A stretch of 64,000 bases of DNA. Source: Streptomyces sp. HM190. GTDB taxonomy: Bacteria; Actinomycetota; Actinomycetes; Streptomycetales; Streptomycetaceae. The notes below the pieces were generated by a model that worked only from the letters and a program-made list of their open reading frames with translations, had not been told where the DNA came from and made no database searches. The first letter of the stretch is position 1. Each line of letters begins with the position of its first letter. Shown here in pieces: positions 7,017-15,641 of this stretch. The position numbers were made by a program, and so were the translations under genes. The stretch covers positions 1,674,001 through 1,738,000 of the forward strand of contig NZ_CP047318.1 in NCBI RefSeq assembly GCF_009857135.1, read 5' to 3'.

Positions 7017-9851
7017 TCACCGGTGCGAGGTGAACTCCACGACCTGCTGGAAGGTCGGCCGGTTCTGCCAGCTGATCCTGCCGTGCTTGATGCCTCCCAG
7101 GGTGCGGTGGATGATCGCGTCGGCGCACCACTGGTCGCCCGCCGAGCAGGACTCGTCGCCTGGGTAGACCTGGGCGGCGGTCTTGCCGGCCGCCTCCTTG
7201 AGGGTGTCGATCAGGAGGGTGCGGCAGGCGCTGAGGCTGCCGTCGCCGCAGTACGTGCGGCCGAGCGGACCCTGGACGGACTCACCGAGCACCGCGCGCA
7301 TGTCCTTGTCGACGTAGCTCCACCAGCCGTACTGGAAGGAGCTGCCGGCGTGGGAGCCGGTCGGGCCGTGCGCGGCCGACGGGGCCTCGTCGACGGGGAG
7401 GTTGACGGTCATCGCGTCGTACAGCTTCGTGCCGAGGCCGGGTTCGAACTCGGCCTTCACCAGAAGCGGCCACCAGGCGTCCAGGATGCGGATCGCGTCG
7501 GCGTCGGCGTACTTCTTCGAACCCGCGGACGTCTCCGTGCGCTTCGAGCCGGAGGCGACCCAGCTCTGCAGCTTGCCGACGGCCGCCGCGGCGGCGGAGT
7601 CGGTGACGGGGCTGCTGTTGACGACCTTCAACAGGTCGGGGAGGACGTCCTCGGCGCGCAGGTCGACGAGGGCCGCCTCGGCCATGGCCTTGGTGAGGGA
7701 GGCCCGGGTGACCCCGCCGGCCGCGACGAGCCGCTTCACCCGGTCGTCGAGCAGATTGCCGCGGTGGACCGAGCCGTTGCCCCAGGGAGCGGAGGGGTAG
7801 TCCTTGGCCTGCTTGTTGTTCCAGGAGATGTAGTAGTCCTGGTCGATGGAGTGGGGGTGCTCGGAGGGCGGGGTGTAGTCGGCGGTGTTGGTGGCCGGGT
7901 CCCAGCCCCGCCACTCGTACGGGGCCCGCGCCCACGCGGGGAACTCGGCGTCGACGCCCGCGGCGCGCACCGGGTTGTCGCCGCTGTTGTAGTACGCGGT
8001 GTGCCGGGAGTCGGCGTAGAACCAGTTGAAGGTGTAGTTGATGTTCTGGACGGCCTTCTGGAAGGTCTCGGGGCCCTTCACGTAGTCCGGGTCGTTCAGC
8101 ATCTGGAAGCCGATGATCGACTCGGCCTCGTTCATGTACGAGGAGCGCAGTGTGGTGTAGGCGACCTTCTTGCCGCCGACCGTGGCGCGGTGGGTGACGG
8201 GGCCGTACTTGGTGCGCCAGACCTGCATGCGGTACGAGCCGGCCGGCGTGGAGTCGGCGGTGGTGGGCTTCCAGGCGTTGGTCTGCTCGATCTTCTCCAT
8301 CGGCGTGCAGGTGCCGTGGTACAGGTAGTGGACGTCGTCCTGGCACAGCTCGACGGCGTAGGCGTCGATGATGTCCTGGCCCGAGGTGGTGGCGCTCCAG
8401 GCGTAGTCCTGGCCGCGGCCGAGTTCGACGTACATGCTCAGGCCGGCGAAGGAGGCGCCGCGGGCGCTGAGTCCGGGGCCCTGGATCTCCTGCAGCATCA
8501 GCAACTGCGGGGCGAAGTAGCCGGTCTGGGGGCCGAACACGGCGATGGGGTTGCCGCTCGCGGTGTGCTTGCCGCCGACGACGAGCGCGTTGGACATGCC
8601 GCGCCGGGCGGAGCTGAGGGCGCTGTCGGTGGCCGTGGACGAGACGCCCTTGGCGGTGGCGCCGGCCGCGCTGCCGGTGCGGTCGTACACCAGGGGTTCC
8701 TCGGTGACGGCGCCGTTGTCGGGCAGCGCCATGCCCTGCGGGTCGGCCGGCTTGACGGCGTAGGGGAAGCTGCCGTCGTGGACGGTCAGGGCGGCCTCGG
8801 GGTCGTTGCGTTCGCGGAAGGACTCCCAGACCTTGGTGCCCTCGGTGACGCCGTACTTCTCCTGTGCGGCGAGCAGGGAGAGGGCGTTGTTGACCTCGCC
8901 GCCGCCGCCCGAGCCGAAGAGGGCGCCGATGACGGAGGCCAGGGCGACCAGGTCGGTGGGCTTGAACTTCTCGATGGTGCCGGCGTTGGTGATGGAGTCC
9001 TTGTGGCCGGTCAGGACGTACTCGCCGGGGAAGTAGCGGCCGCTGTCGGAGGCGTCGATGTAGGCGTTGATGCCGTCGATGTAGGCGTTGACGTCGGCGA
9101 GGGCCTGGCGGCCGCGGTCGCCGTTGGAGGCGACGGCCTTGTCGATCTGGGCCTGCAGATCGGCCTCGGTGTACGGCGCGTGCCGCCAGAACTCCTGTTC
9201 AAGGCCCTGGTTGGAGGGAGCACCGCCGGCGAACGGGGTGAGCTTGCCGCGGCCCACGTGGCGGAAGACGTCCATCAGCCACAGCCGGTCCTGGGCGGCG
9301 GCGTACCCGGCGCCGAACTCGGTGCCGTAGCGGGTGGTGCCCGTGATGTGCGGCACACCGGTCTTCTTGTCGCGGACGATCGTGACGTCGGTGCGCCCGG
9401 CGGGCTTCAGGGTGGAGGCGACCTGGTCGGAGGCGACGCCGAAGGAGGCGTCGTTGAAGAAGGTGTTGATGGTGGCGTTGGTGAGCCCGGTGTACCCCTT
9501 GGCGAGGTTGTTGTAGGGCCCGAGCTGGTTGCTCGCGTTCTCCGGCATGCTGCCGAAGGCCTGGTTGAGGAGGATCTGGGCGAGGGTGGCGTTGCCGTTC
9601 TGGCCCGGCGGCAGGATGTCCGAGCACTGGCCGCCGCAGTAGTCGTTCGCGGCGGCCGCGGCGGCTCGGGTGCCGGCGGTCGGGGTGGTGCCGGTGTCGG
9701 CGGCCGCAGCCTGGGCAGCCGGGGAAAGAGGGGACAGAAGACCGGCAACGAGTGCACATACGGAGGCGGCCTTGAGGAACTCCGGGAATCGACGGGGAGT
9801 TCTCACTCTGTCCGGTGCGTTGCGTGAGGTGCGTGGGGTGTGCCAGGGCAT
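7017..9851 (-). CDS. secreted penicillin acylase family (Ntn-hydrolase S45) amidase
   Basis: I start it at ATG 9851 (944 aa) because GGGAGGAGC lies just upstream and the first 50 residues then form a signal peptide ending near AQAAA. VTIVRDKKTGVPHI and the GAGYAAAQDRLWLMDVFRH block are the alpha-chain hallmarks. MSNALVVGGKHTASG near residue 420 holds the Ser that becomes the beta-chain N-terminal nucleophile after self-cleavage, and FGPQTGYFAPQ follows it. Members hydrolyse amide-linked acyl groups: penicillins, acyl-homoserine lactones, echinocandin or aculeacin side chains, capsaicin. The substrate cannot be assigned here. It is longer than classic penicillin G acylase, with an extra N-terminal region before the alpha-chain block. 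Confidence 0.92.
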   Translation of the reverse strand: MPWHTPRTSRNAPDRVRTPRRFPEFLKAASVCALVAGLLSPLSPAAQAAAADTGTTPTAGTRAAAAAANDYCGGQCSDILPPGQNGNATLAQILLNQAFGSMPENASNQLGPYNNLAKGYTGLTNATINTFFNDASFGVASDQVASTLKPAGRTDVTIVRDKKTGVPHITGTTRYGTEFGAGYAAAQDRLWLMDVFRHVGRGKLTPFAGGAPSNQGLEQEFWRHAPYTEADLQAQIDKAVASNGDRGRQALADVNAYIDGINAYIDASDSGRYFPGEYVLTGHKDSITNAGTIEKFKPTDLVALASVIGALFGSGGGGEVNNALSLLAAQEKYGVTEGTKVWESFRERNDPEAALTVHDGSFPYAVKPADPQGMALPDNGAVTEEPLVYDRTGSAAGATAKGVSSTATDSALSSARRGMSNALVVGGKHTASGNPIAVFGPQTGYFAPQLLMLQEIQGPGLSARGASFAGLSMYVELGRGQDYAWSATTSGQDIIDAYAVELCQDDVHYLYHGTCTPMEKIEQTNAWKPTTADSTPAGSYRMQVWRTKYGPVTHRATVGGKKVAYTTLRSSYMNEAESIIGFQMLNDPDYVKGPETFQKAVQNINYTFNWFYADSRHTAYYNSGDNPVRAAGVDAEFPAWARAPYEWRGWDPATNTADYTPPSEHPHSIDQDYYISWNNKQAKDYPSAPWGNGSVHRGNLLDDRVKRLVAAGGVTRASLTKAMAEAALVDLRAEDVLPDLLKVVNSSPVTDSAAAAAVGKLQSWVASGSKRTETSAGSKKYADADAIRILDAWWPLLVKAEFEPGLGTKLYDAMTVNLPVDEAPSAAHGPTGSHAGSSFQYGWWSYVDKDMRAVLGESVQGPLGRTYCGDGSLSACRTLLIDTLKEAAGKTAAQVYPGDESCSAGDQWCADAIIHRTLGGIKHGRISWQNRPTFQQVVEFTSHR

Positions 9852-10197
9852 GGCAGCTCCTCCCGAAGGGGGGTGGGGCCGGATGTTACCGCCGGTATCC
9901 CCCGCTTCGAAAGTGAACATGCGTCATGTTTTCGGAGCCGTCCACCACCGCACAGGCGAGGGACAGCGTGAACAGGTACGCAAAAGGAGTCGTAAGCAGG
10001 AAGAAGAAGTCGACAGCAGTCAGACACAGGCAGGAACGGTCCATGAACGGCTCAGTGGACGGCTTTTGGAGGTCATCGGAAATCGGATGGAGCCGAATCG
10101 TGTGTCGATACGTCTATTCGGCGACGTCGCGCGACGTTCCGAGGACGACGCCGAAGTGACCGAAGTACAAGTGCAGGTGTGACGGAGGTGCAGGGCG
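9852..10197. other. intergenic region, 346 bp, no convincing gene
   Basis: This gap between two divergent genes is visibly less GC-rich than its surroundings, as expected for promoters. A frame ending at 10182 could encode a peptide of about 31 aa from ATG 10088, but it has no clear ribosome-binding site or recognisable motif. The repeated 9-10-bp phrases CGACGTCGCGCGACGT (about 10122-10137) may be structured. I see no terminator or known riboswitch. Confidence 0.4.
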
Positions 10198-10800
10198 ATG
10201 GCCGGTTTCCGGAGTCTGGCAAGACAGGTGCGCGATCCGCGGTGTGATCTGGCACTGCGGCGTTATTCGCTGCGCAAGTGCCTGGAGAGGTTCGCCCCTT
10301 ATGGGCATCGGGCGACCTGGGACCACTTGTGCTCCCGGGCCGGGTTCGGTCCCGAGGACCGCAACCCCGATCCAGCGCGGCTCGTGGCCGCACTGGACGA
10401 GTTGGAGGAGGCCCGCTCCGTCTGGCTCGACTACGAGGTGCAGTTCGCGCAGCGCCGCAAGAAGGAGAAGCACGACGGGCTGCGCAGGCCGGGCAGTGTC
10501 GACGACTGGCACCGGCTGACCTGGGGCGGGTTCGGTGTCGCCTGGTGCGACGACCCGACGGTCCACCCCGACGGACCCCTCGCGGAGGTGCTGCGCCGGC
10601 TGATCGCCGCGCTGGAGCGCGAACCGGGCTCGACCTGCCCGGTGTGCGACGGCGAGCGCCTCGTCTGGAGGTACGACCTGGCCCACGAACCGTCCGCGGG
10701 CCCGGTCTGCACGGAGTGCGGAATCGTGGTGCCCCGACCGGTGCTGACACCCGAGGCCCTGGCCGGGACCAGGCGCGTACGGATGCTGGTGTCGGCGTAG
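10198..10800 (+). CDS. hypothetical protein with C-terminal zinc-ribbon-like CxxC pairs
   Basis: 200 aa from ATG 10198. The N-terminal two thirds are charged and helical, with no transmembrane segment. The C-terminal part has CPVCDGE and VCTECGIVV about 24 residues apart (roughly residues 146-171), the spacing expected of a zinc ribbon. I do not recognise a named family. It stands alone, is divergent from the acylase gene and is followed 6 bp after its stop by a strong hairpin. A nucleic-acid or protein-binding role is possible but only inferred from the Cys pattern. Confidence 0.75.
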   Translation: MAGFRSLARQVRDPRCDLALRRYSLRKCLERFAPYGHRATWDHLCSRAGFGPEDRNPDPARLVAALDELEEARSVWLDYEVQFAQRRKKEKHDGLRRPGSVDDWHRLTWGGFGVAWCDDPTVHPDGPLAEVLRRLIAALEREPGSTCPVCDGERLVWRYDLAHEPSAGPVCTECGIVVPRPVLTPEALAGTRRVRMLVSA

Positions 10801-10805
10801 CACGG

Positions 10806-10835
10806 CGGGGGTGCGCCGGGGATGCCGCACCCCCG
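10806..10835. terminator. strong hairpin between convergent genes
   Basis: CGGGGGTGCG (10806-10815) pairs perfectly with CGCACCCCCG (10826-10835) around a 10-nt loop. It begins six bases after the stop of the zinc-ribbon gene and faces the stop of the minus-strand gene at 10912, so it can terminate both. No U tract is present, as is common in Streptomyces. Confidence 0.7.
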
Positions 10836-10911
10836 TGCCGGTACGGCGTGTCGGCGACCGCGTCCGCGCCCCGCGCCGGGGATCGCGGCCTCTGCGGGCC
10901 GGTGCCGTCGG

Positions 10912-11433
10912 CTACGGCTCCTGGACGTCCGTGTGGATGGCGAGCTTGAACTCGGCGAGGGTGAGCGACGTGGAGCGCCTGGTGTCCCCCGGCCCGCGCG
11001 CGGAGACTTTCAGGCCGACCGGTGTGCCCGTGCTGACGAACATCTGCCACAGGTAGGTGCGGAACTGTCCGCCCCGGGTCAGCGCGCTGTCGGTGGTGGC
11101 CGTGGAGTCGTATCTCCTGTCGGTCATGTCGAGCGGGTCGCGCACGAAGCGGGCCCGGTACTCCAGCGTCTTCGGGTCCGCCGCCCAGAACACCATCGCG
11201 GAGAGCACCCCCCAGCCGTCGTGGCTGGGCCAGATCAGCCCGGAACGCGGGTCGGGGAACTCCGACGGGGTGTCACCGCCGTTGGCCGGGTCGTGCATCC
11301 CCCACGGGTCGTACGACTCCTCCGACTCGCCGTAGGGGAAGCGCACCAGGTGGTAGCCGTCCGGGTCGTAGCTGACCCGCTGGGCCCCCGAGCGCGCACT
11401 CTCCCACTTCAGCGAACATATGACGACGCTCAT
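10912..11433 (-). CDS. hypothetical protein, 173 aa
   Basis: The start is ATG 11433, overlapping the stop of the small frame upstream as ATGA. The sequence is aromatic-rich with no signal peptide, transmembrane segment or known motif; WPSHDGWGVLSAMVFW and TLAEFKLAIHTD are its distinctive stretches. I do not recognise the family. Third-position GC and length argue that it is a real gene. Its apparent upstream partner looks truncated, so it may be the surviving part of a larger, partly deleted locus. Confidence 0.65.
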   Translation of the reverse strand: MSVVICSLKWESARSGAQRVSYDPDGYHLVRFPYGESEESYDPWGMHDPANGGDTPSEFPDPRSGLIWPSHDGWGVLSAMVFWAADPKTLEYRARFVRDPLDMTDRRYDSTATTDSALTRGGQFRTYLWQMFVSTGTPVGLKVSARGPGDTRRSTSLTLAEFKLAIHTDVQEP

Positions 11434-11588
11434 CGGCGTTCCTCTTCGTACCGGGCCCGGCGCTCCGGGGCGCGTGACCTCACCAGTGCCAAATTACGTC
11501 GCTCGCCCCCTTCCCCGTAAGGCCAGTTGGGGCCGATGAAACCGAGCTGAGCGCCCCAGGGGTTCCGGAGGTCGACGCCGCGCGTCAC
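11430..11588 (-). pseudogene. possible 5'-truncated gene (C-terminal 52 codons left)
   Basis: The frame encodes a protein-like tail containing GVDLRNPWGAQLGFIGPNW and ending RARYEEERR, and its stop overlaps the next ATG by four bases, which is normal operon spacing. The only in-frame start is a GTG at 11588 with no ribosome-binding site. Just beyond, plus-strand coding-like sequence begins in the opposite direction. The simplest reading is that the 5' part was lost in a deletion with its break near 11600. It could also be a genuine 52-aa protein. Confidence 0.35.
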
Positions 11589-11603
11589 CGCGGAGGCGCT
11601 GAA

Positions 11604-11835
11604 CCCGCGCCGGTCCCGGCCGTCTGGTCCACGACGACGTCTCCGCGGAGATCGGCGGCCGGGTGCGCCGGCTGGACACCGCGGGGCCGACCGACCTGCC
11701 CGACGGCGAACCGCCCCTCGCACCAGAGCTGCACGAGGGCCCGTACGCCGTCGACCGGATGCCGGGGGTCGCCACGGGCTGCCAGGGGGCGTTGAGCGCT
11801 ACTCGGCCGGTGGGGTGGTCCGGTGCTCGACCATG
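11604..11835 (+). pseudogene. possible remnant of a plus-strand gene
   Basis: One plus frame reads GRLVHDDVSAEIGGRV and onward through DLPDGEPPLAPELHEGPYAV with high GC3, then runs into the 3' end of soxR. It has no start codon context and no full-length counterpart here. Together with the opposing minus-strand tail ending near the same point, it suggests a deletion between two divergent genes. I cannot name the family. Confidence 0.3.
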
Positions 11836-12275
11836 AGCCGGGAGCCGGTCCGCCGTTCGCCGAAGGCGTCGTCGGGGTTGGACAGCACACAGGTGGCCAG
11901 GGACAGGCAGCCGCAGCCGATGCAGTCGGCGAGGTGGTCGCGGAGCCGGCTGAGCTGCTTGATCCGCTCGTCGAGCTCGGAGCGCCAGGCCTCGGACAGA
12001 TGCGCCCAGTCCTCCCGGGTGGGTGTGCGCTCCTCGGGGAGTTCGGCGAGCGCCTCACGGATCGTGGCGAGCGGGATGCCGACCCGTTGCGCGGCCCGGA
12101 TGAAGGCGACGCGGCGCAGGGTGTCACGGCTGTAGCGGCGCTGGTTGCCCGTGGTGCGGCGGCTGCGGATCAGCCCCTTGGACTCGTAGAAGTGCAGGGC
12201 CGAGACGGCGGCACCGCTACGGGCGGACAGCTGGCCGACGGTCAACTCGTGGATCTTCTCAGGAATCTGGGGCAC
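11799..12275 (-). CDS. soxR: redox-sensing MerR-family activator SoxR
   Basis: 158 aa from GTG 12275, giving [20 protein letters not shown] at the N-terminus as in other Streptomyces SoxR proteins; a GTG at 12293 is an alternative. [11 protein letters not shown] is the MerR recognition region. The [2Fe-2S] cluster ligands are in [12 protein letters not shown] (Cys 118, 121, 123, 129). In Streptomyces, SoxR responds to redox-active metabolites such as actinorhodin and controls oxidoreductases and transporters rather than a superoxide regulon. It is divergent from the MaoC gene across about 140 bp; I see no clear SoxR box there. Confidence 0.95.
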   Translation of the reverse strand: MPQIPEKIHELTVGQLSARSGAAVSALHFYESKGLIRSRRTTGNQRRYSRDTLRRVAFIRAAQRVGIPLATIREALAELPEERTPTREDWAHLSEAWRSELDERIKQLSRLRDHLADCIGCGCLSLATCVLSNPDDAFGERRTGSRLMVEHRTTPPAE

Positions 12276-12313
12276 CCCTCCGAGCCTACCCACCCGGGCG
12301 GTGTCGCCGCGCG

Positions 12314-12356
12314 TTGACAGGACTCGCCCACCCGACCATGCTAAGCAGTTGCTTAG
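12314..12356 (+). promoter_or_regulatory. MaoC promoter region with 16-bp palindromic operator
   Basis: TTGACA at 12314-12319 is a good -35 element. It is followed by CTAAGCAGTTGCTTAG (12341-12356), a perfect 7+2+7 palindrome overlapping where the -10 and start point would fall. Its CTAAGC half-site recurs at 15529-15544 before a TetR gene. Repression by a TetR-type acyl-CoA regulator is a plausible inference. Confidence 0.55.
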
Positions 12357-12414
12357 CCACATGGGGCAGGGTTGACGCGGATGCGGTGGCATCCGGGATG
12401 CGGGAGGCAGGGAC

Positions 12415-12876
12415 ATGGCAGAGCCGAGGATCTTCACGTCCGCCGAGGAGCTGAGGGCGGCGGTCGGCGAGCAGTTGGGGTACAGCGACTGGCTGGAGGT
12501 CGACCAGAAGCGGATCGACCTGTTCGCGGAGGCCACCGGCGACCACCAGTGGATCCACGTCGACCCGGAGAAGGCGGCCGCGGGCCCCTTCGGGACGACC
12601 ATCGCCCACGGCTATCTGACCCTGTCCCTGCTTCCGCTGCTCGTGCCCCAGGTGCTCAAGGTCGACAACGTGAAGATGGGCGTCAACTACGGCACCAACA
12701 AGGTCCGGTTCCCGGCAACCGTCCCCGTGGGGTCCCGACTGCGGGCCACGGCGACCCTCCAGCAGGTCACGGAGGCCGGCGGCGGCGTACAGGTGACCGC
12801 CGCGGTGGTCGTGGAGCGCGAGGGCGGGGACAAGCCGGTGTGCGTGGCGGAGTCCGTGTCGCGCTACTACTTCTGA
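12415..12876 (+). CDS. MaoC-family (R)-specific enoyl-CoA hydratase
   Basis: 153 aa hot-dog-fold protein from ATG 12415. [18 protein letters not shown] holds the catalytic Asp/His pair of the hydratase 2 motif, followed by [16 protein letters not shown]. Single-domain MaoC proteins hydrate trans-2-enoyl-CoA to (R)-3-hydroxyacyl-CoA. It stands as a one-gene unit between soxR (divergent) and a strong terminator. Its promoter carries a palindrome of the type bound by TetR repressors of lipid metabolism. Confidence 0.93.
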   Translation: MAEPRIFTSAEELRAAVGEQLGYSDWLEVDQKRIDLFAEATGDHQWIHVDPEKAAAGPFGTTIAHGYLTLSLLPLLVPQVLKVDNVKMGVNYGTNKVRFPATVPVGSRLRATATLQQVTEAGGGVQVTAAVVVEREGGDKPVCVAESVSRYYF

Positions 12877-12989
12877 GCCGGCGACGGGGCCCCACCGAGT
12901 ACCGACCGGGCCGGTGACGGGGCCCGGCCGAACCGGTGGTGTGGCGCGGCGGAGATGAGGAACCGCCGCGCCACGGGTGCCGCGGTGAG

Positions 12990-13014
12990 CCCCGGCGGGC
13001 TTCGCCCGCCGGGG
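12990..13014. terminator. perfect GC hairpin between convergent genes
   Basis: CCCCGGCGGGC (12990-13000) and GCCCGCCGGGG (13004-13014) form an 11-bp perfect stem with a TTC loop. It lies between the MaoC stop at 12876 and the deacetylase stop at 13035, serving both strands. Confidence 0.8.
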
Positions 13015-13034
13015 CGTGACCCCGCTACGGGGCC

Positions 13035-13778
13035 TCAGGGGGCCACGGCGCGTCCGGTCTGCGGCGAGATCCGCCCGGCGCACAGCCCGCGGGCGGCGAG
13101 CGTCTGCGCGATGCGCGGGATCGCCGCCCGCGTGTTCGCGGGCCCGTCGTGCATGAGGATGACCTGCCCGTTGGTGAGCCGGCCGACGGACTGCACGATC
13201 GCGTCCGCGCTCGCGTTGTTCCAGTCCTGCGAGTCGACGTTCCACAGGATCTCGGTCAGCCCTCGCTGGGCCGCGACGGACTTCACCGTCGCGTTGGTGT
13301 CCCCGTACGGCGGCCGGAACAACTGCGGGGTGCCGCCGCCCGCGTTCGCGATGGCCTGCTGGGCACGGACGATCTCCGAGTCGATCTGCGCCGTGGAGAG
13401 CCGGGTCAGATACGGGTGGGAGTAGCTGTGGTTGGCCACCCACATCCCGGCGGCGACCTGGGCGCGGACCTGGCCCGGGTTGGCCGCCGCGTTCTGGCCC
13501 GTGTTGAACATCGTGGCCCGCAGCCCGTTCTGGCGCAGCGCGTTGAGCAGGGCCGGGGTGTTGCCGGTCGGGCCGTCGTCGAAGGTGAGCCCGACGTACC
13601 CGTTGCAGGCGGCGGCCCCGGCGGCCCCTGCGGGCGTGACGGTGCCGGCGGTGAGGGCGCCCACGGCGGCCATCACGACGGCGGCCGGGAGCGCCACCAG
13701 GGAGCGCAGGGAACGGCGCCGGGAGGAGGGCCGCGCCGGGGGACGTGCCGACGAAGGTGCCTGGAAGGGAACGGTCAT
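13035..13778 (-). CDS. secreted CE4 polysaccharide deacetylase / acetylxylan esterase-like
   Basis: ATG 13778 gives 247 aa; a TTG at 13784 overlapping the xylanase stop is an alternative start. A signal peptide with an Arg-rich n-region ends near PAGAAGAA. CE4 motifs appear in order: TFDDGP, HSYSHP, RPPYG, DSQDW and LMHDG, giving the metal-binding D/H/H triad and catalytic residues. It begins 2 bp after the xylanase gene, and in S. lividans the acetylxylan esterase axeA lies directly behind xlnB. Removal of acetyl groups from xylan is therefore the best guess; chitin-oligosaccharide or peptidoglycan deacetylation is the alternative. Confidence 0.9.
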   Translation of the reverse strand: MTVPFQAPSSARPPARPSSRRRSLRSLVALPAAVVMAAVGALTAGTVTPAGAAGAAACNGYVGLTFDDGPTGNTPALLNALRQNGLRATMFNTGQNAAANPGQVRAQVAAGMWVANHSYSHPYLTRLSTAQIDSEIVRAQQAIANAGGGTPQLFRPPYGDTNATVKSVAAQRGLTEILWNVDSQDWNNASADAIVQSVGRLTNGQVILMHDGPANTRAAIPRIAQTLAARGLCAGRISPQTGRAVAP

Positions 13779-13780
13779 CG

Positions 13781-14476
13781 TCAACCGCCGACCGTGATGC
13801 TGGAGCTGCCGCTGCTCTGGTAGCCCTCGGTCGCCATGATCATGTAGTAGCGGAAGCTGCCCAGGGGCATGCCGGCGCGGCCCCAGGCGTCGAAGTGGTT
13901 GCCGGTGGTGATGCTGCCGCCGGTCCGCCTCTGCTGGCGGACGCTCCAGTACTGGTCGAAGGTGCGGGTGCCCTCGACGGACGGGGCGTTGTACCGCGTG
14001 GTCCGGTAGATGTCGTACGTGCCGCCGTCGCTGTTGACCGTGCCGCGGTAGGTCCCCGTGGGCCGGTAGTTGCCCCAGTTGTCGACGATGTAGTACTCGA
14101 CCAGCGGGTTCGAGGTCCAGCCGTAGAGGCAGAGGTAGGCGTTGCCCGACGGACTGAAGCTGCCGGAGTAGGTCACCGTCCGGCGGGATCCGTTGCTCCA
14201 GCCCTTGCCGCAGACGAAGTTGCCGGTGTTGCGCCAGGAGGTGCGGTAGGTGCCGCCACTGGCGAGCGTCATGGAGACGCTGCCCGGGGCGTCGGTCCAG
14301 AACGAGTAGTAGAAACCGCTGTTCGTTCCGGTCTGGTTGCTGGTGACGACCGTGTCGGCGTGGGCGGAGCCGGGCAGAGCGAGCGTGGTCGCGGCGGCCA
14401 GCGCGGTGGCGCCGACGCCGCCGAGGAACAGCCTGCGGCTGGGGGTGCCGGGCACGGGTGCGGGTGCGTCGTTCAT
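13781..14476 (-). CDS. xlnC: Tat-exported GH11 endo-1,4-beta-xylanase, XlnC-like
   Basis: 231 aa from ATG 14476, chosen because GAGGGAGGAAG precedes it and [10 protein letters not shown] then forms a twin-arginine signal cleaved near GSAHA. The GH11 jelly-roll is complete: [12 protein letters not shown] carries the nucleophile Glu (about 126) and [12 protein letters not shown] the acid/base Glu (about 216). It stops at SSSITVGG without a linker or xylan-binding module, like S. lividans XlnC and unlike XlnB. It is the first gene of an operon with the CE4 esterase. Confidence 0.94.
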   Translation of the reverse strand: MNDAPAPVPGTPSRRLFLGGVGATALAAATTLALPGSAHADTVVTSNQTGTNSGFYYSFWTDAPGSVSMTLASGGTYRTSWRNTGNFVCGKGWSNGSRRTVTYSGSFSPSGNAYLCLYGWTSNPLVEYYIVDNWGNYRPTGTYRGTVNSDGGTYDIYRTTRYNAPSVEGTRTFDQYWSVRQQRRTGGSITTGNHFDAWGRAGMPLGSFRYYMIMATEGYQSSGSSSITVGG

Positions 14477-14854
14477 CTGGCGTGCTTCCTCCCTCTCGTG
14501 GGGCACTGTCACGGGGAGTGTTGAGCTGACCCTGTCAACTGTCAATGGTTTCGGCAATGATCCCGAAACATTCGCCGGGGAAAGCGGACCGAAGAAGCGG
14601 CCTTCTGCCTGTTCAGCTGCCGTTTGCGCCACCATGAAGAAACATGCCCCGCGAGACCCCGGAATGTGAAGATCAAAAGCCCGTCCACCATCTTCGAATG
14701 TTTCGAAGACTCTCCCGAACCATGCCGTGCGGCCATCGGGCCTTGGCAGCAGGACCGCAAGACCGCAGGAGCGCAAGACCAGAACGCGCCGGACGCGCGG
14801 ACGTACGGGGGTAGGGGTACGGGGGTGCGGGTACGGGCGCGCCGGCCCGCACGC
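14477..14854. promoter_or_regulatory. xylanase upstream region with GAAA/TTTC repeats
   Basis: This 378-bp gap holds several GAAA/TTTC elements: GGTTTCGG near 14547, CCCGAAACATTCG near 14563, and TCTTCGAATGTTTCGAAGA at 14691-14709, whose 8-bp arms are perfect with a 3-nt spacer. Repeats of this kind are known upstream of S. lividans xylanase genes as regulator-binding sequences. Nothing else in the gap looks coding. Confidence 0.55.
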
Positions 14855-15481
14855 CTACTGGGTGGCGCCCACCATGCGCAGCACGAGGTCGGCGTAGAGG
14901 GCGCCCACCTCGTCGGGGGTGCGCGGGCCGTTGACGTTGAACCAGCGGGCCACGTCGATGCACAGGGAGAGCACGGCCACCGTGGTGCCCTTGACGTCGG
15001 GCACGTCGAAGTCGCCTGCGGCGACTCCGTCCTCGATGATGCCGCGGACGGCCGCGTCGTTCTGGCGGCGCAGGGCGACGATCTCGGCGCGGGCGTCGGG
15101 CCCGAGCGCGTCGAGTTCGTACTGCACGACACGGGCGACGGTGTGCTGCCCGGCGTGCCAGCGGACGAAGGAGCGCACGGCCTCCGCGAGGCGGTCGGCC
15201 GGGGTCCCCTCGGAGTCGGCGGCGCTGCGCAGTACGTCGAGGGCCTTCTCGTGGCCGATGCGGCTGATCCGGTGGAGCAGCTCTTCCTTGGTCTTGTAGT
15301 GGATGTAGAGCGCGGCCGGGCTCATGCCGGCGCGGCCCGCGATGTCACGGGTCGTCGTGGCGTGGTACCCGCGCTCGGCGAAGGCCTCCACGGCGGCCAC
15401 CAGCAGCCGCCGGGCCGCGTCCGGGCTGACCTCGCCCCACGGCTGCGGCTCGCCGCCCGCCGTCTCCTCCGCCGTACTCAT
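14855..15481 (-). CDS. TetR-family regulator
   Basis: I prefer ATG 15481 (208 aa) because AAGGGG lies upstream; ATG 15502 is an alternative lacking a site. The HTH spans about residues 15-60, with TTTRDIAGRAGMSPAALYIH and YKTKEELLHRI. Downstream sequence (RIGHEKALDVL, WFNVNGPRTPDEVGALYADL) resembles TetR regulators of acyl-CoA metabolism. An imperfect CTAAGCG-type palindrome sits about 50 bp before the start (15529-15544), likely an autoregulatory operator, and a better copy lies before the MaoC gene. Confidence 0.9.
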   Translation of the reverse strand: MSTAEETAGGEPQPWGEVSPDAARRLLVAAVEAFAERGYHATTTRDIAGRAGMSPAALYIHYKTKEELLHRISRIGHEKALDVLRSAADSEGTPADRLAEAVRSFVRWHAGQHTVARVVQYELDALGPDARAEIVALRRQNDAAVRGIIEDGVAAGDFDVPDVKGTTVAVLSLCIDVARWFNVNGPRTPDEVGALYADLVLRMVGATQ

Positions 15482-15528
15482 CGATCGTTCGCCCCTTCCC
15501 ATGGCCGGGCACCACCATACCGCCGAGG

Positions 15529-15544
15529 GTGAGCGAGCGCTTAG
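15529..15544. promoter_or_regulatory. candidate TetR autoregulatory operator
   Basis: GTGAGCGAGCGCTTAG has the same 7+2+7 layout as the perfect site at 12341-12356, with 5 of 7 positions matching between its arms. It lies directly upstream of the TetR gene. Confidence 0.4.
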
Positions 15545-15641
15545 AGTGCCCGCTCAGCGGGGTGCGTGAGTGGGGGCGCGGGGTACGCCGCCGGGCGGGG
15601 GCGCGGGGCCGGGCGCGCCTCGCACACGGCGGGAAAGGGCG

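Noticed and set aside
7023..9827. 934-codon plus-strand open frame
   Set aside because: Val/Gly-rich antisense shadow of the penicillin acylase gene, whose S45 motifs are unambiguous.
9926..10159. 77-codon ORF between the acylase and zinc-ribbon genes
   Set aside because: Poor codon bias, AT-richer sequence and no ribosome-binding site; more likely promoter DNA.
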